Positions 12,101 through 27,200 of a DNA stretch of 64,000 bases are shown here, in pieces. The notes under the pieces were generated by a model, which had not been told where the DNA came from, did no database searches, and saw only the letters and a list, made by a program, of their open reading frames with translations. This DNA is from Pampus argenteus (lineage: Eukaryota > Chordata > Actinopteri > Scombriformes > Stromateidae). Every line of letters begins with the position of its first letter. The first letter of the stretch is position 1. The position numbers and the translations under genes are program-made. The stretch is from contig CM072861.1 of the NCBI GenBank assembly GCA_036937835.1, positions 17,970,001-18,034,000 of the forward strand. The letters run 5' to 3'.

Positions 12101-14887
12101 TCCCAACATCTCTGGGAAAACTCATACCATGGGATAACAGTTTATCCACCACAGTGATTACTGTGCCATCACTTACATAAACACTGGTTCTCTTAGACCT
12201 CCACCATCATTGCAGGGATGGAGTATCCCATTTCAAAGATTATAAAGACAACAATAAACATCTGTGTTAGAATAATGTTTTTCAGATCCTTTAAGTCATC
12301 CTAAAGACCCGCTACAAGATATTCAGTCGAAGACTTGATTTGTTGATATTGTTAATGTTCCTTACTGTAAACTGTTTAAATAGAAATCAGCTTTGTTTTT
12401 AAGGGGGTCAAGCTGCTACCAAACATTTTTTAATAAGTGGGAAACAAAGTCCCTGCAATGCTGCCAAAGCTTCTTGACAGATTCAATAGTGTCCTAACCC
12501 TTTTAATCCCTGAACATGCTCCGTTCCCTTCGTGCACAAAGATCCAACCAGGACACAAAAACAGCTATGTGTTTATAACTAAATACATTTAATTGGCTCC
12601 TTACTTCAGTGGAGACACTTTAAACTTCTGATCCATCAATATAAACTCTCCTTGAGTTGCAAAACCTTGTTGTTTTTTTCTGTCCCTTTCAAAGACCCAA
12701 AATAAGACTTGAATGCACCTATATTCTTGTTCAATAAGGATGATTTTATGCTGTTTGATCTCTCGTGTATTTTCTTGTCCTGCAGTAGCCTGAAAGTAGC
12801 TGTTGTTTTTAGCCAGAATAATATCAGCAGCCAGTCACAAAAATATGTTTCAGTTCTCATCCTGCAAAGTGACACATGCCTTTGGTGTCAACGCGTTTGG
12901 CTGTCATCGTCTCAAAGCCATCATCAGTGACACCGAGGTTATTGATGTTCCTAAGCGTTGATGTTTGGCTTCCTCAGTGGACGGTTGTTTATTGCTGGGG
13001 GCCTCCCGGGGATGAGTGCGACCCCTTTGCTCTCGTCATCATCACCAGCAGGGTCCCAAGTGTATCAGCGGCCCTGGGAAAGTTCCAGAGAAATAGTGTG
13101 GGAACATAAACTGTACAGAGACACCAGCGACAAAAAGAATAAAAGGGGGAGAGGTTTGTGTGTGTGTGTGTGTGTGTGGAGGTAGAGGGTGATGGAAGGG
13201 GGGATGGGGTATAATACAGCGTGTGCCTGTGTGTACAGTATGTGTGCTTTAGCGTATGCTGGCAGGCACTGTGTGCCAGTAAGGATGTGTATGAACTATG
13301 ACACCAGGAAGAAAAAGTCTCTCTCTCTGTTGCTCTCTATGTGTCCCTCCTTTACTCGTTTTTATTAGAAACAGGCAGCGGGGGAGGAAACGGACCAGTC
13401 ATGTTTTTGGAGCAACTCAAGAGTTTTTCGTTTTGGGAGCGGAAGTGCCAAAAGGCAGTTAATTTCAAGAGACAACGTGTATCTGGTTTGAGTAACTTTG
13501 GGTTAGTCATGGAACTTCTTGAACTTTAACACCGCTGCCAACCTGAACATGAATCTCTTAAATTCAATTATCCATTAATAAAAATAAATAACTAATCTAG
13601 CAAAAATGTTCCACTAACAATTTAAACTACAAGAAAAACAATTTCAGATAACACGGTGTAGCCTTAAAAACACATCTTCAGTTACATAATGCATAAACAT
13701 AGTCCAACTTCTTAAAATAGAGATTGTAAAATTGGATTACATTATCGAGTAAAAACGTTAAATGGGGCAAGATTTCTCAAGATACATTTCACAATTTTTC
13801 CACTGGCTCTCCTCCTTCACTTCCTCCTACACCCTCGCTCTTCCCAAGGCTCTCTCTTCCGCCCTCTCCCTCTTTCCCACCCTCCTGCATACAGGCCTGT
13901 GATCCATCCTTAACTGTTTCCAGACGTCTGTGTGCTGCAGGCCTTAACCCCATCCTAAACATAACAGCAAACCACCCGCCCCCCCTCCTCAATCTATTCC
14001 TCTGCCTTCTGACTTTGCAGCAAAATTCAAACATTTGAAACAAACAGTGCTTAATGTTGAGGAAGGGATCATACTAAGTGTTGATCACCCTTGTCTCCAT
14101 TAGCTGTTGAATAGATTCTGAGATGTTGATATCAGGTTAGAGAACAACCTGATATCCCATCAGTGTTACAAAACCATTGCAACCTGTCAAAACCTTAATG
14201 TTCCTGTGTCAGTGGCTTATGTGAATGTCCTCATTTTTACTTTTGTTTACACTAAAACCAATTAATGGCTCAGCAGGGCGCTAGAATAGCTTGGATGCAG
14301 CATTGTTGCCAGTGAGTGTGTTCCAAAGCTGAACACAGTGACCCGTTTGTTAGTGGGCAGAGCGCTGGTGAACCAGGAACAAAAAGAGCCAGACATTGTT
14401 GCTCTGTCCTGGTGCAGCGAGGCATCAAATACCTCCAGAACAAGCTGCTTCTGCGCCTTAGACTCTGTTTGTCAGCCAAAAAACTTTAAAAAGCAGCTTG
14501 ACATCAAAGTAAATACTTTGTTTTGTGTCCATTTGTATGAGCATAGCATAGATTAAAGTCATTTCCTGTGGTTAGAAGCAGATTGATTTGACGTGTGACT
14601 CTCCCTTAACCTGACCCACTGGGTCTCATCAGGGCGAGGATCCATCCGTCATGATATGAAGCCAGACTCACTCGGAGTGTGTGTTAAATATCCAATGTGT
14701 GGGGAAAAATATTTCCAGAAAGTCCCACTCAAAAATGTGTTTTTCATATTGTTGCTTTATTTGGTGTTAGAGGCTTCACTGAGTGACGTTTGAGAGTTTG
14801 ACAGACTGTTTTCATTTATACGCTCTCTGTGTATAGTATTCGTATATGTTTTATAACACGTATTAACTCATCTATTTGTGTTTGAAG
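5594..14887 (+). other. pdgfrb: pdgfrb intron 1
   Basis: A 9.3 kb intron with no recognised coding exon. Contents: (TTG)n near 5879-5897, (CA)n at 6167-6196, a degenerate dispersed repeat at about 8000-8200, a CTCF-like motif at 10468-10484 and (TG)n near 13160. Mammalian PDGFRB is partly controlled from intron 1, so enhancers are plausible here, but none is identifiable by eye. The many open frames of 60-140 codons in this stretch look like chance. Confidence 0.6.
10468..10484 (-). promoter_or_regulatory. CTCF-like motif in pdgfrb intron 1
   Basis: On the minus strand the bases read TGGCCACTTGGGGGCAG, a near-consensus CTCF core. Sequence match only. Confidence 0.4.
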
Positions 14888-14896
14888 GCTTCCACC

Positions 14897-17328
14897 ATGA
14901 GGAGTATGACCATCGACATGCTCCATCTGGCAGTCACAGTTACAGGTGAGAAATCAGTTTCAATAAATAAAGGAAAAATGAAAATCTGTAATAGGACCAA
15001 AGGTTTTTTTCTTTTTATGTCAGAATCACATTTTTTACATAGAACATACTAGAAACATATCCATCTGATCTGTGAGATAGCACACACACCTTGATATAAA
15101 GGTCAACCGATGCATCCAACCTGTGTCATTTTCAATACATCTGTCACTGACTGACATCATTATACTCCCACTTAGCTGCTTCAGACAACTCATATCCTTC
15201 ATCATCTAAAGGACGAACAGGATCTGGCTTGTATTGTTGATGTAACCTCTGAACTTATGCTGCCGTCTGCTGACCTCCAACCTGACCTCTTCATTGTTGT
15301 GTCAACTGCAGCTCTTCTGTATCTCTGCACTGAGTCATGTTGCCTGGAGATCTCACCTGTCGGCAGAGAGCTCGTCCTGGCCAGTGGCTCCAATCTCACG
15401 CTCACCTGCTCTGGCTCGGAAGAGACGAGCTGGGTGTTCAAAAGGAACGACATGCAGACCTTTTTTGAGAAACTAGCCAAATATAGTGGCTATGAAATCA
15501 AGCAAATCAGTGCCACGTCTAGTGTTTTGAACATGTGGTATGTGAGCTGGAAGGACTCAGGGGTGTATCAATGCATTGATCAACACACTGGAGAAACAAA
15601 TGAGGTGGCTGTTTTCGTCCCAGGTAAGGCCTGATTTACCCTTTGGCATCAATGACACATTTCGGATGGAAATATTGCAGTATCTCATTCACGTCATATT
15701 TCTTTCTGCAGACCCTGATGTTTGGTTCATTGAGGACACACATGGTATGGTGACAAAGACCAGTGAGGAAAGCACCATCCCCTGTGTGGTCACCAACCCA
15801 AACATCAACGTCACCTTGTATGACATATACACTGATCTCCCCGTCAAGGGGCTGTATGATCCTGCTGAGGGCTACAAAGCACGGCTGGAGGACAAGACGT
15901 ATGTTTGTCGTGGAGAGCTGAATGGGGAAGTTAGAGAGTCTCAGGCCTTCAATGTCCTCAGTGTTATTGGTAAGTGTTCGATTAGAGAAACAGCTCTTAT
16001 CTACTCACCCCCTACTGCTGACAGGCCACTGAATTCTGCACAAACACACACACATACACAGACACTCAAAGATTTGACTTTTGACTTCAATCTCAGCCCA
16101 CACCCAAACTATTTAAAGTTATTATCTCCATAAAAATACTCCACATTTTTCCTAACGGCTTATGCAGCATAATGGTCAGCTTTCCTCTCCAAAGCTTTGC
16201 ACTGTGAGTCCAAAAGTATAATTTATTCACATTTGATCAAATATGCTTTGGTCTACTTACAAGTTTCTGGTGGAGGAATTGCTCCTGGAGTATGTGCAGA
16301 CAGCCAGAGCTCTTTTACTGAGGCGATAATAAGTTAAATAACTGAAATAAATGACTTTTGGTCCCAAAATGCGATTGTTTGGTTAGCCAACACATTGAAC
16401 AGTGCTCAAGAAAAAAAAATTGAGGAACATTTTGTGCTTTTGTGGAGCTGTTTCTGGAGAAGTTTGTGTTTACATGAAACAGATCCAATGTTATGTTTTT
16501 ATATATATTGGGGTGATTAGATAGACATTAATATTAGGGTTTATTTTTGAACAATTTAATGATTCATTAGCAGGGTAATTGGTCTACATACTATTTTGTT
16601 AAATCATCACCATCACCATCTCTTCCTCATCACCCTGACACTCTCTTCCCGTTCCAGTCCCAGGGGTCTTGGAGGCCTACGTCAACGCATCCAAGACCGT
16701 CCTGAAGAAGGGTGAACCGCTGACAGTAATCTGCACAGTACATGGACTGGAGCTGGCAAACTTTTCCTGGGATTACCCCAACAGAGAGGTGAGTAGGAGT
16801 GGAGCAGAACAAGTGCTTTTGTTCAGCTTTCCCTTTGCGATCATTCTCAGGCCTCGTGACCCAGTCCAAATTGCATCAAGATGTAGAGACACGCCTCGAT
16901 TTTTTAAACCCCCTGTGAGATTCTTTCTGCAGACAATTTTATGATTTCTGCAAACTTTCTGATATTTTTACTATAGTGTTACTTAAGGAGGCAGCCTTAG
17001 CAACTGTGGTCTCTATAAATATATAACATATATATCTATAAATATAAATGTACCAAACAGAAAACACCTCAAACACGTTTCATTAAGCTTAACTGTGCAG
17101 ATTTCTGATCTCTCGTACTTTATTCATATTCAGTGTGATAATGTGTTTTGTCTTCAAGGTTAATAAAATTGAGCAGCTGACAGATTTACTGCCCGCCATG
17201 TACATGCGCTCCTCTCTGATCATCCCTCACGCCACAATGGCCCAAAGTGGAAAATACGACTGCTATGTCCATGAAGGTGTCCTAGGCCAAACTACCTCTG
17301 CCAGCGTCAACATCACTGTGCTCGGTTA

Positions 17329-17375
<47 letters not shown>

Positions 17376-20300
17376 AAACAAACTGGAGACAGGAGATTAT
17401 CATTGTGTATTGCTCGCGGAGAGAAGAGTGCTTATTATATAAACCTTTGTAAATGAAGGTGAGAGAGGTGCTTCTTTTGAAGGAAATAAAGATCATTTTG
17501 TTTATTTCTGTTCAAAGTGTAAAATAAATCTTTGACACTATTTATGTTCAAAAGGGATGACTTGAAAAACAAAGCGTACAATAACGCAAGTAGCGTTTGT
17601 GTACATTTTGACTCCAATCATTAACATATAAAATAACAATGTAATGCAAGCTCAGTAACATATAGTAAGTCCAGCATCTAAGAAGCAGAATCCATCATAC
17701 AGAGCTCCTCCTTGTCCTGTCTGACAGCCATTGAATGTGTTTGGGTTTGAGAATGCTTATTCTATCTGCAGCGAGGTATGTTATGTTTATGAAATCCTTG
17801 AATAGCTTGAACCGCCATGCTCCATGGAAACAGGCAGGGACAGTTTAGCAGCGGATTCTGGACGTCTAGTGGAAAAGACACATATTGTCTGGGCACAGAA
17901 GTTCAACAGTGAACAGCAGCATAGTACGCTGTATCTAGTTGTTTGATCCAAAATAAATAAGATACAGTGCAGAAGATCAAGTGTGTGATATGTACAGTAT
18001 GCGGTTAATAAATAAAAATTCCCCTTCAGACCGAGGCTTTGTGGATTTGAGGCCTGCTCAGCAACAAAATATTTCTGCCAAGTTGCAAGAGAACGTGGCG
18101 CTGAGGGTGGAGATTGAGGCCTACCCTCCCCCTCGGGTCAGCTGGAGCAAAGACGGCGCCACCATCAAGGAGGATAAAATCATCACAACCAGACCAGAGC
18201 ATGAGATTAGGTGAGACTCTTCAGATGTCCCCTGACCTTAAAACTAATCAACACATAATAAAGAAATGTAACACCTTGATACATTTAAACAGAGAGTGAC
18301 AGCCTCTGGAGGCGTCTAGCTCTCGTCAGTCATCACCAGATAAGGAAAAAGAAACACAATACTCTTCAGAGTGCAGGGCTCCATCACTCATCACATAGGA
18401 GCTATAAACACAAGATACCTGTCAGAAGTCACTAATGCTTCTCAGTGTTTTAATTGCAGGCCCGGTCACATATTTCCCCGAACACCTAATAAGTCCAAAA
18501 GATAAAATTTTATTTTCAAAATCTTAAATTGTCCACAAAGCAATGGAACCATGCACATAGAGTAGAAATGTAGCAAAATATACATAGCATTAAAAATACA
18601 TATACACAAAACTGTAGTTCTTTACTACACATGTGAACCTTTCATACATTGTCAATGATAATGAGCCATCTCTTCACAAACACCAAACGCTATTTTTCTT
18701 GAATTCCTGACTATTTCTTCCCCCTTAGGTATGTCAGTATTCTCACTTTGGTGAGAGTGAGGATCGAGCAGAAAGGCCTCTACACCGTCCTCGTCACCAA
18801 TGGAGATGACACAAAGGAAGTGACCTTTGACCTGGAGGTCCAAGGTTAGGAGTTCTTCTAAAATGTTAAATCACGACAGTATAAACAGAGTTTTTTAGGG
18901 GTTCTTTTGACCCACAGGCCTCATTATTGGTCTTGAAACACAGACAAATCAAGCACAGACTTTGTTTTTATCCACATCATTATTGATTAATGACCGCTTC
19001 CTCCCCTCTGTGTGTAGTTCCCGCTCAGATTAAAGACCTGACTGACCACCACCTGCCTGGAAAGAGACACTTGGTGACCTGCCTGGCTGAGGGGGTCCCA
19101 ACCCCGACCATACAGTGGTACAGCTGTGACAGCATGCTCAAGTAAGTCACTGCTGCTGCCACACAGTGAACACTAGGGGGGTAACCATACACAGGAATTT
19201 ATTTTATTTTCAAATTATGTGCATCTGCTTCGACTTAAAAACTTTTCAACAGTGATTTCCCCCACTGATCTCATGTCCTGCTGCAGGTGTAGCAACCAGA
19301 CAGCGATATGGCAGCCGCTGACACCAGATCCTGAGATACTGAGTATCCAGACAAACGTCAGCTACAGTGAGACTCGAAAAATCAGCCAGGCCCGGAGCCG
19401 CTTGACCTTCCACAAGCCGCAGCAGGCCACAATTCGCTGTGAAACCAGCAACGGAGCAGGGCTCATCGACAGGAGAGACGTCAAACTGGTGTCTAGCAGT
19501 AGGTGTCGTGAAGAATGTCCCATTTTACCTTAAGGGTTAAATAATAAAATTATGATAACAATAAAGTAAAGTAAAAAAATGCTTCATGGTTAGGTTTAAA
19601 GCTTAAGTTGTGAAGATTAAGTTCTGAAAAGTTTAGATTTTAGAGACACGTTATGCAGTTTCCATCAAACAGTGTATGAGCTATAAATATCAGTCTTTAC
19701 TGTTGAACATATTCTTTTCTATCTATAACTTTCTTTAGTAAAGTGTTGCCATCATGTTTATGAAGTGCAGTTTTAATGCTGGGTGGAATTTGAGATAACT
19801 TGGTTGAATGTGGAGAAAGATGCAGCCTGTAGACATATCCAGGGTTAGGTAATGATCTCTGTCCTTCTGCCTGTTGCAGCTCTGTTCTCCCAGGTGGCAG
19901 TATTGGCTGCAGTTCTTGCCTTAGTGGTCATCATCATCATGTCTATCATCATCCTCATCGCTGTGTGGAGGAAGGTAAGACAAACACACTCTCGTGTTAG
20001 CCTGTTTTTGTCAGTCATCTTTTTTTAAAAGTTATATGTAAATGTACAATGTTGAAGAAAAAGTTGAAGAAGATTCCTTTTGTTTTGTTTTCTCTCATGT
20101 GTGTGTGTTTTTTTTTGACTGTGTGTTGTCAGAAACCTCGGTATGAGATCAGATGGAAGGTCATAGAGTCTGTGAGCCAAGACGGTCATGAGTACATCTA
20201 CGTGGACCCCATCCACCTACCTTATGACCTGGCTTGGGAAATGCCCCGAGACAACCTGGTGCTGGGTGAGTCGTCAGGGAAACTGGACGGATAAGATTGT

Positions 20301-23300
20301 GGAGATGCTAACAAAGGCTCATCCTGGATGTGATATGCAACATGCAATTAACAGAGAGTGCAGTCATTTGTAAATTAAGTTACAGTCCTGCATTAGTCAA
20401 GCCAAAAGTAAGGCTAGTTATACATATGATGTAATAGCCAAATAAATAGAGTCATTCTCTTAGGGAATTTGAAAGGGAAATATCAGCCTAAAAATTAAAA
20501 ATCTAAATTTTCTTTTTGTTTTTTGCAACCCAGACAGATTTTTGATTAGTAGTCTTGGGCTCAGACGAGAGCAAACTAATTAGACTGCAGCCATCACCAG
20601 GTGACTTTAGTGCTGTGGGTGGTTTGGGTCGTCTGGGCATAGTTGAGGCTGGAATACCAAATGAGGTTTGTTAAAGCATCTTCTTGGCTGTATTCCCACC
20701 TCGGTTTCAAAGCTCTTTTTAAACTTTTGTGTGATGTCGTGTTGTTGGTAGTCAGCTGCTCTCCACAAACAGGAAGCTATATACTCTCACCTTTATAAGA
20801 AAATAATAAAGAAAATGTCCATGGTAACATTTATTGAACAGAAGTTTCATTCCAGGTCTCCGTCCTACTGAGCCCTTCTTTGTGTTGCAGGTCGCACTCT
20901 TGGATCGGGGGCCTTTGGCAGGGTGGTTGAAGCAACTGCATATGGTCTGACCCATTCCCAGTCCAGCACAAAAGTGGCAGTGAAAATGCTTAAATGTAAG
21001 ACACACAATGCAAAACACAACAGAAAGCCATGCATGAGCAATGTAGAGAGGGAGACAGTTGAGTCAGATGCCATATTCCTGCAAGAACAGAGAGAGAGAG
21101 CAGCACCCAGCTGAGCTTTAGTTAGGTTGCCAGCCTGGTTTGAGTTTCATCCAACAGGTCATTGAGCAGTTTGGCAAGGATGCGGTGTGTCCTGGTCTCA
21201 GTGTGTTTAGTTCTCATGCCTACCTCACACTAGCCTGCTTTAACACACATCTTTCTCTCTCTGTTCCTTCATCCAGCTACAGCCAGGAGGAGTGAGACTC
21301 AGGCTCTCATGTCAGAGTTGAAGATCATGAGTCACCTGGGTCCTCACCTCAACATTGTGAACTTGCTGGGAGCTTGCACCAAACATGGTGGGCATCATTA
21401 TAGCATTATAGTTTGTTTATGTATTATCAGTCCCTGATATCAGTGGAGGGGAGTATAAAAAGGGGAGGAGAGCATTTTCTTCACAAGAAACAGCTCTGTT
21501 GGTTTAGTTGCCTGGATTACCTACTTAAAGGCAACATATATAGGCTCAGAGATGTTTGTTACTTATTTTAATCTACATTTCTGTTGTATTTGACTCATAA
21601 AACACGTTTGCCATCAAAAATATCTCTCAAAGGGAAAATGCTATGGCAGAAAAAGAAAATGCAACGTTCACTCGTGTTTTCATACAAGGTGGAGATAGTA
21701 TGTAAAACTTTAGATTATGAGTGTTGGCATTCCCTTTGAAGTTACAGTGTGCAGAGTTTAACTGTACTGAAGCAAATTTTAAAATGTCAGCTAATAATCA
21801 GACCAAATGCCCACAGTTATGAACAGTTCACGGTGTATAAAACAGATTTTAAATGGTTGCCTGATTGTTGCCAGACATTTAAAAAGGAGTCTTTTAACAG
21901 AACAATTTGTAATTAAATATCACATTATATAACATAACATTAGATCAACGATTTATGACATTAATTACTGACTAATCTTGGGCATTTGATAATAAAAAAA
22001 ATATTGACATATTTAATAATTAACCCTTTATTTGTTTTAATTATTATAAAGGCTTTCAGAGAACTTGTACATTTTCTTTTATCCATTATTGGTTAATCCT
22101 CATTTTGATTTCATCTTCCTCGGATCAGGTCCTCTGTACCTGGTGACTGAGTACTGTCGCTATGGTGACCTGGTGGACTACCTGCACAGGAACAAGCACA
22201 CGTTCCTGCAGTACTATGCGGAAAAGAACCAAGACAATGGATGCCTCATCTCGGGAGGAAGCACTCCGCTCAGCCAGAGGAAAGGGTGAGAAGAACAAAA
22301 CTGTATATAATCTCTGTTCAGAGCTTCACAAAGGAACATTGTATAGTGTGTGTGTGCGTGTGTGTGTGTGTGTGTGTGGTGGGGTCTCTCTTCTGTTACA
22401 TACCAACAGATTTCTTTTGGATATAAATTTTTAAATGACAAGGGACCATGAATAAATATGGATTTATGTCAGTACATTCCCTGTTTTCACATTATGCGTA
22501 TCCACGCAGCTATGTGTCTTTCGGAAGTGAGAGTGATGGAGGATACATGGACATGAGTAAAGACGAGCCCTCCATCTACGTGCCCATGCAGGAGCAGATA
22601 GACACTATCAAGTATGCAGACATCCAGCCTTCTCCTTATGAGTCTCCCTACCAGCAGGATCTCTATCAGGAACAAGGTTTGGTTTGAGCCACACATGTCT
22701 ATGTTGGTATTAGTCTGTTGAGTCTCTCGATTATTGACAATAATTAATTTTCCGGTGGTGTAAATGAAAATAAGCACAGTATGATGTGAAGCCAATTGTT
22801 TTAGCTTTATAAATCAATGAAAACAGTTTGCTTTTTTGTGTGAAGAGAATGCACAGACAAATGTAGAGCCTAAGAAGGAAATAAGCTTCATTTCAACCCA
22901 CGCAGTCACAGAACAGCTAGAGTTCCCCCAACAGCACAATATCTTCATTTATGAGTTGCTCCTCATCTTTCCTCGCTTCCTTTTTGTTGTTGTCATTGTG
23001 TTTAGTTGGTGGCAGGTTGGACCTGGTCATCAGCGACTCTTCCACGCTCACCTACGATGATCTGCTGGGCTTCAGCTACCAAGTGGCGAAGGGGATGGAG
23101 TTCCTCGCCTCCAAGAATGTAGGATATTGAAAATAAACTGTTTAGCTGGTCACTCAGATTCACTGTAGATTCAGCAAATTTGTTTACATTAAATTTGAGA
23201 AATGCACTTATTTGCTGTCTTACTGAGAGTTAGATGAGAAGATACTATGTCTCACTCAACAGGAGACAGTTAGCTTAGCATAACATACAGTTAGAAAACA

Positions 23301-24179
23301 GCACTGTCCAAAGGTAAAAACAATCCGCCTAACAGCACCTCTAAAAGCTCACTAATTAACACAAAGACAAAGCCAATAAATATATATATATACACAGGGC
23401 ATACCATTTCTATATGAATATAGAAATGAATAACAGGAATGATTTAATTTTGTTTAACTTTATTCCACCACAGTGTGTCCATCGTGACCTCGCTGCCAGG
23501 AACGTGTTGATCTGCGAGGGCAAACTGGTGAAGATCTGCGACTTCGGCCTGGCCAGAGACATCATGCACGATTCCAACTACATCTCTAAAGGCAGCGTGA
23601 GTAGCAGCCATGTACAGATCAAGGATTAAAAAAAAACAACAATAAGAAACTGTATAGCAGCTCTTTGACCTCACTTTTAATTTGTTTGTTTGTTTTTGAT
23701 TTGATCTAGCTCATGTTTTTGTTCAGTTTGAATGGTGAATAAATATAAGGTCATGTATATAATAAAATGCATAAAGGTTTTATCTAGAAGCTGCACTAAA
23801 GAAGAAAAATGAGGGCAGAATAATTATGATTCAACATACTAAACAATAATAATGTTGGTGAATAGGGAGGGAAGCAGCCTTTTAACAATTTGCTTGTATA
23901 GATATAGAAAGGTGCTTCTTTTGAATTGCATAGATGATTGTTTAAAATAAATTGTAGCTAAATAACATACAGCAAAAAGGATCCTCAAGTGGGTCTGCAG
24001 TGGTCGCAAGAAACTGTTTACACTGTTTTCTTACATGGCGTGTGTTTTCTCTTTATTCAGACCTTCCTGCCCCTGAAGTGGATGGCACCAGAAAGTATTT
24101 TCCATAATTTGTACACAACCTTGAGTGATGTGTGGTCATATGGCATCCTTCTTTGGGAGATTTTCACACTGGGTAAGTC

Positions 24180-24221
<42 letters not shown>

Positions 24222-27200
24222 TAAAGAAGCCAGAAGTCAAAAGAGGACTGTCTCATGTTGGTCACACTGAATTTAAGAAGCGTCACCTCCTTAACTCCTC
24301 TGTTTTTTATGACTGTAAGTTATAAAAAATTATGTTGACAGGTGCCTACAATATTAACAAATGGAAGTATGAGACAAGACTATATCAAATTTCTAATTCC
24401 TTGTCTGATTGCAAGCGCACACCAGTTTGTTTGAAGACTTATATGAAGTCTAAACTTTATTAGGCACAGTCAAGCTTTGAAATCAGCATTTCCTTGCAGA
24501 GGGTATTGCGAGCTTCTTCGTTTTTTTTTTATTTTTTAATTTTTTTTAAAAGCCCTCTTCCCACGATTTTTTGAAACTATCATGAAAACAAAGAAGACAA
24601 TTTATAGCATATGTGCCATTAGCCTGATCAGTGGCAAACAAACTCACAATCCAGCCTCTGTAAGTGATAACCAAAGATCCTCTATGCTTCTCTGCCTCGA
24701 TCTGACATTCATTGGACTTTTCATCTTGCTTTCAGATCTAGGTCAGCCTAATAATTTCATTGCACAACAAATGTGATTCAAATAATCAATCTATGCTGTT
24801 CTTTTAGGGGAATAAATGAAATCCATTTAATATGTTAAATGTTTTATTATTTCTATTAGGGAATAGTTTTTATTGTGCGTGACCTCAGATGTCTTGTTCA
24901 GTTACTTCAGATGTAAATCAAGTTCCCAGTCTGTGCATGCGTTTAGATTTCTACGTTAGTTTCTAAATGATTTGAAATGCTGGTTCTGCAGGTGGAACCC
25001 CCTACCCTGATCTGCCCATGAATGAGTTGTTCTACAGCGCTTTGAAGAGAGGCTACCGGATGACAAAACCCGCCCACGCCTCCGATGAAGTGTGAGCGTC
25101 ACTGTGATCTCAGTTAATGTTACCTCTCCAGTCTCTTTCTGGCATGTAAAATGAAGAATAAGAAACACACTTAATTTATGTTTGTTTTTTTAATTACAGT
25201 TATGAAATCATGAAGAAATGCTGGGATGAGAAGTTTGAGAAGAGGCCTGAGTTCTCCTTCCTTGTGCACAGTATGGGGAATATGCTCACAGAAAGCTATA
25301 AAAAGGTGCTCTCTCATTTAAACTATCACACATCTATACTGCACATTTCTGATCTTTCATGTTTGATCCCATTCATTCAGTAATTCATTCAGTCTCTCAC
25401 AGTCAGTTTATCTGTCCCCTAGTGGCCGATTAGAGGCATGCAATCACAGAGACAGTATATTTACTCAAGTACTACATTTAAGTATAATTGTCAGGTATTT
25501 CCATTTTATGCTACTTCATACTTCCACTTAACTACATTCCTTACAGACATATTCTACTTTAGATACCACTGACTTTATTTAACAGTTGTAGTTACTATAC
25601 AAGTTCAGATTTTTCATACTAAACGCATGATCAATGAATAAATGATGCATAGATTTGATGTATAATAAACTACAATATTAATATGCATATTACGTATTAA
25701 TGTATTAGTAAGTAGAGTAGTAGCCACTCAGTGAATGAGTGCTTTTTTTGATGATACTTATGTATATTTATAATACAGAAGTATTAGCAAATTTTTACTT
25801 ACACAATATGCAAGTAAGTTATATAGTTGTGTACAACACAGACATATAAATATACAAAAAGTTCTCTTTTGAAATTAAGACATAAGCTAGTAATATATAA
25901 TCAGGAAATATACTGAATACTAAAATAGATAGAAGTACTTCACTCTGCAACCGCAACGCCACAAAACTCAACAATTGATTCCATATTGCTCCGATAATCA
26001 AATCATTGTCTCCTCACAACAGAGATACACTCAAGTCAACGACAACTTTCTGAAGAGTAGCCACCCAGCAGTCGCCCGCACCAAACCCCGACTCTCCTCA
26101 CCCTTTCCAATTGTCAACCCAGCTTTTGGCTCCCCCTCCCCCGTCGCCCTCTCCTTCCCTGCGGACCCTTATGATCAGAACTCCAGCCCAGGAGACTTCA
26201 GCGAAGAGGCAGACACACAGGAAGTCATAACTTCTTACAATGACTACATCATTCCCATCCCAGACCCCAAGCCAGAGGAAGCTTTTACTGAGGAAAGCCC
26301 TGCAAGGTACAGAGCTGCTGAAAAGACGCCTGCCAAATGCTGGGCTTGCAAGAAATATGAGGATATATTTGCTCAACAAGACCAGATATTTTTTTCTACC
26401 ACACACCCACACATCCAGATGTTGAGCTGATACAATAGCTGTATTATGAAGGGAGACATGGAGACATGTTTTTATAGCATATATAAACACACAGCAAAGA
26501 AAAATTGTCTTTGAAGGCCAAACCATCTTTTTTTCCTTTCCTTTTTGAGGGGGCATTTAATGACTTTATTAGATAGCCTCAGTAAAGAGATGACAGGAAA
26601 TGAAAGAAAGATGCAACACAGGCCCAAATCCTGACTCCACTTTTGACCTTGTATACTAAATTTCACGTATATTCACATACAATGTTTAATCAAATAGTTG
26701 TTGTTGTTTTTCATAATCCACATTTGATATGAACTTTTTAATTATCTTTAAGAATTTTTATAGTGTATGACTAAATAATTGAGTAGTGGTAATTGATTAA
26801 TTGCGTGTAAGCGATACACAGAAGATACTGGACATCTAAGTTGCACTGACAGACTTCAACTGAACATCTACTCCAGACTTAAAGGTGCAGTGTGTAGAAT
26901 TTATTATTATTCATTCAGTTGGTTGCCTCTAGATGCCACTAAATCCTATACACTGGTCCTTTATGTATGTGTATAATCTACTGTGTACTGTGTTGGCTGC
27001 ATATTATCCAGGGAGCAGCCAAGGGTTTGATTGCATGCAAATTCACTGATGGCATTTTAATGCACACACCAATACTTGGAACCTCCTACATGAGAGCTTG
27101 TCATAGTATAATCTGCACTGGAAATGTTTCCTAAAGTCTAGAAAATGAAAAAGAAAGATGCATAATTTCTTTAAATGTAATCAAAATGGGCTTTTATTTT

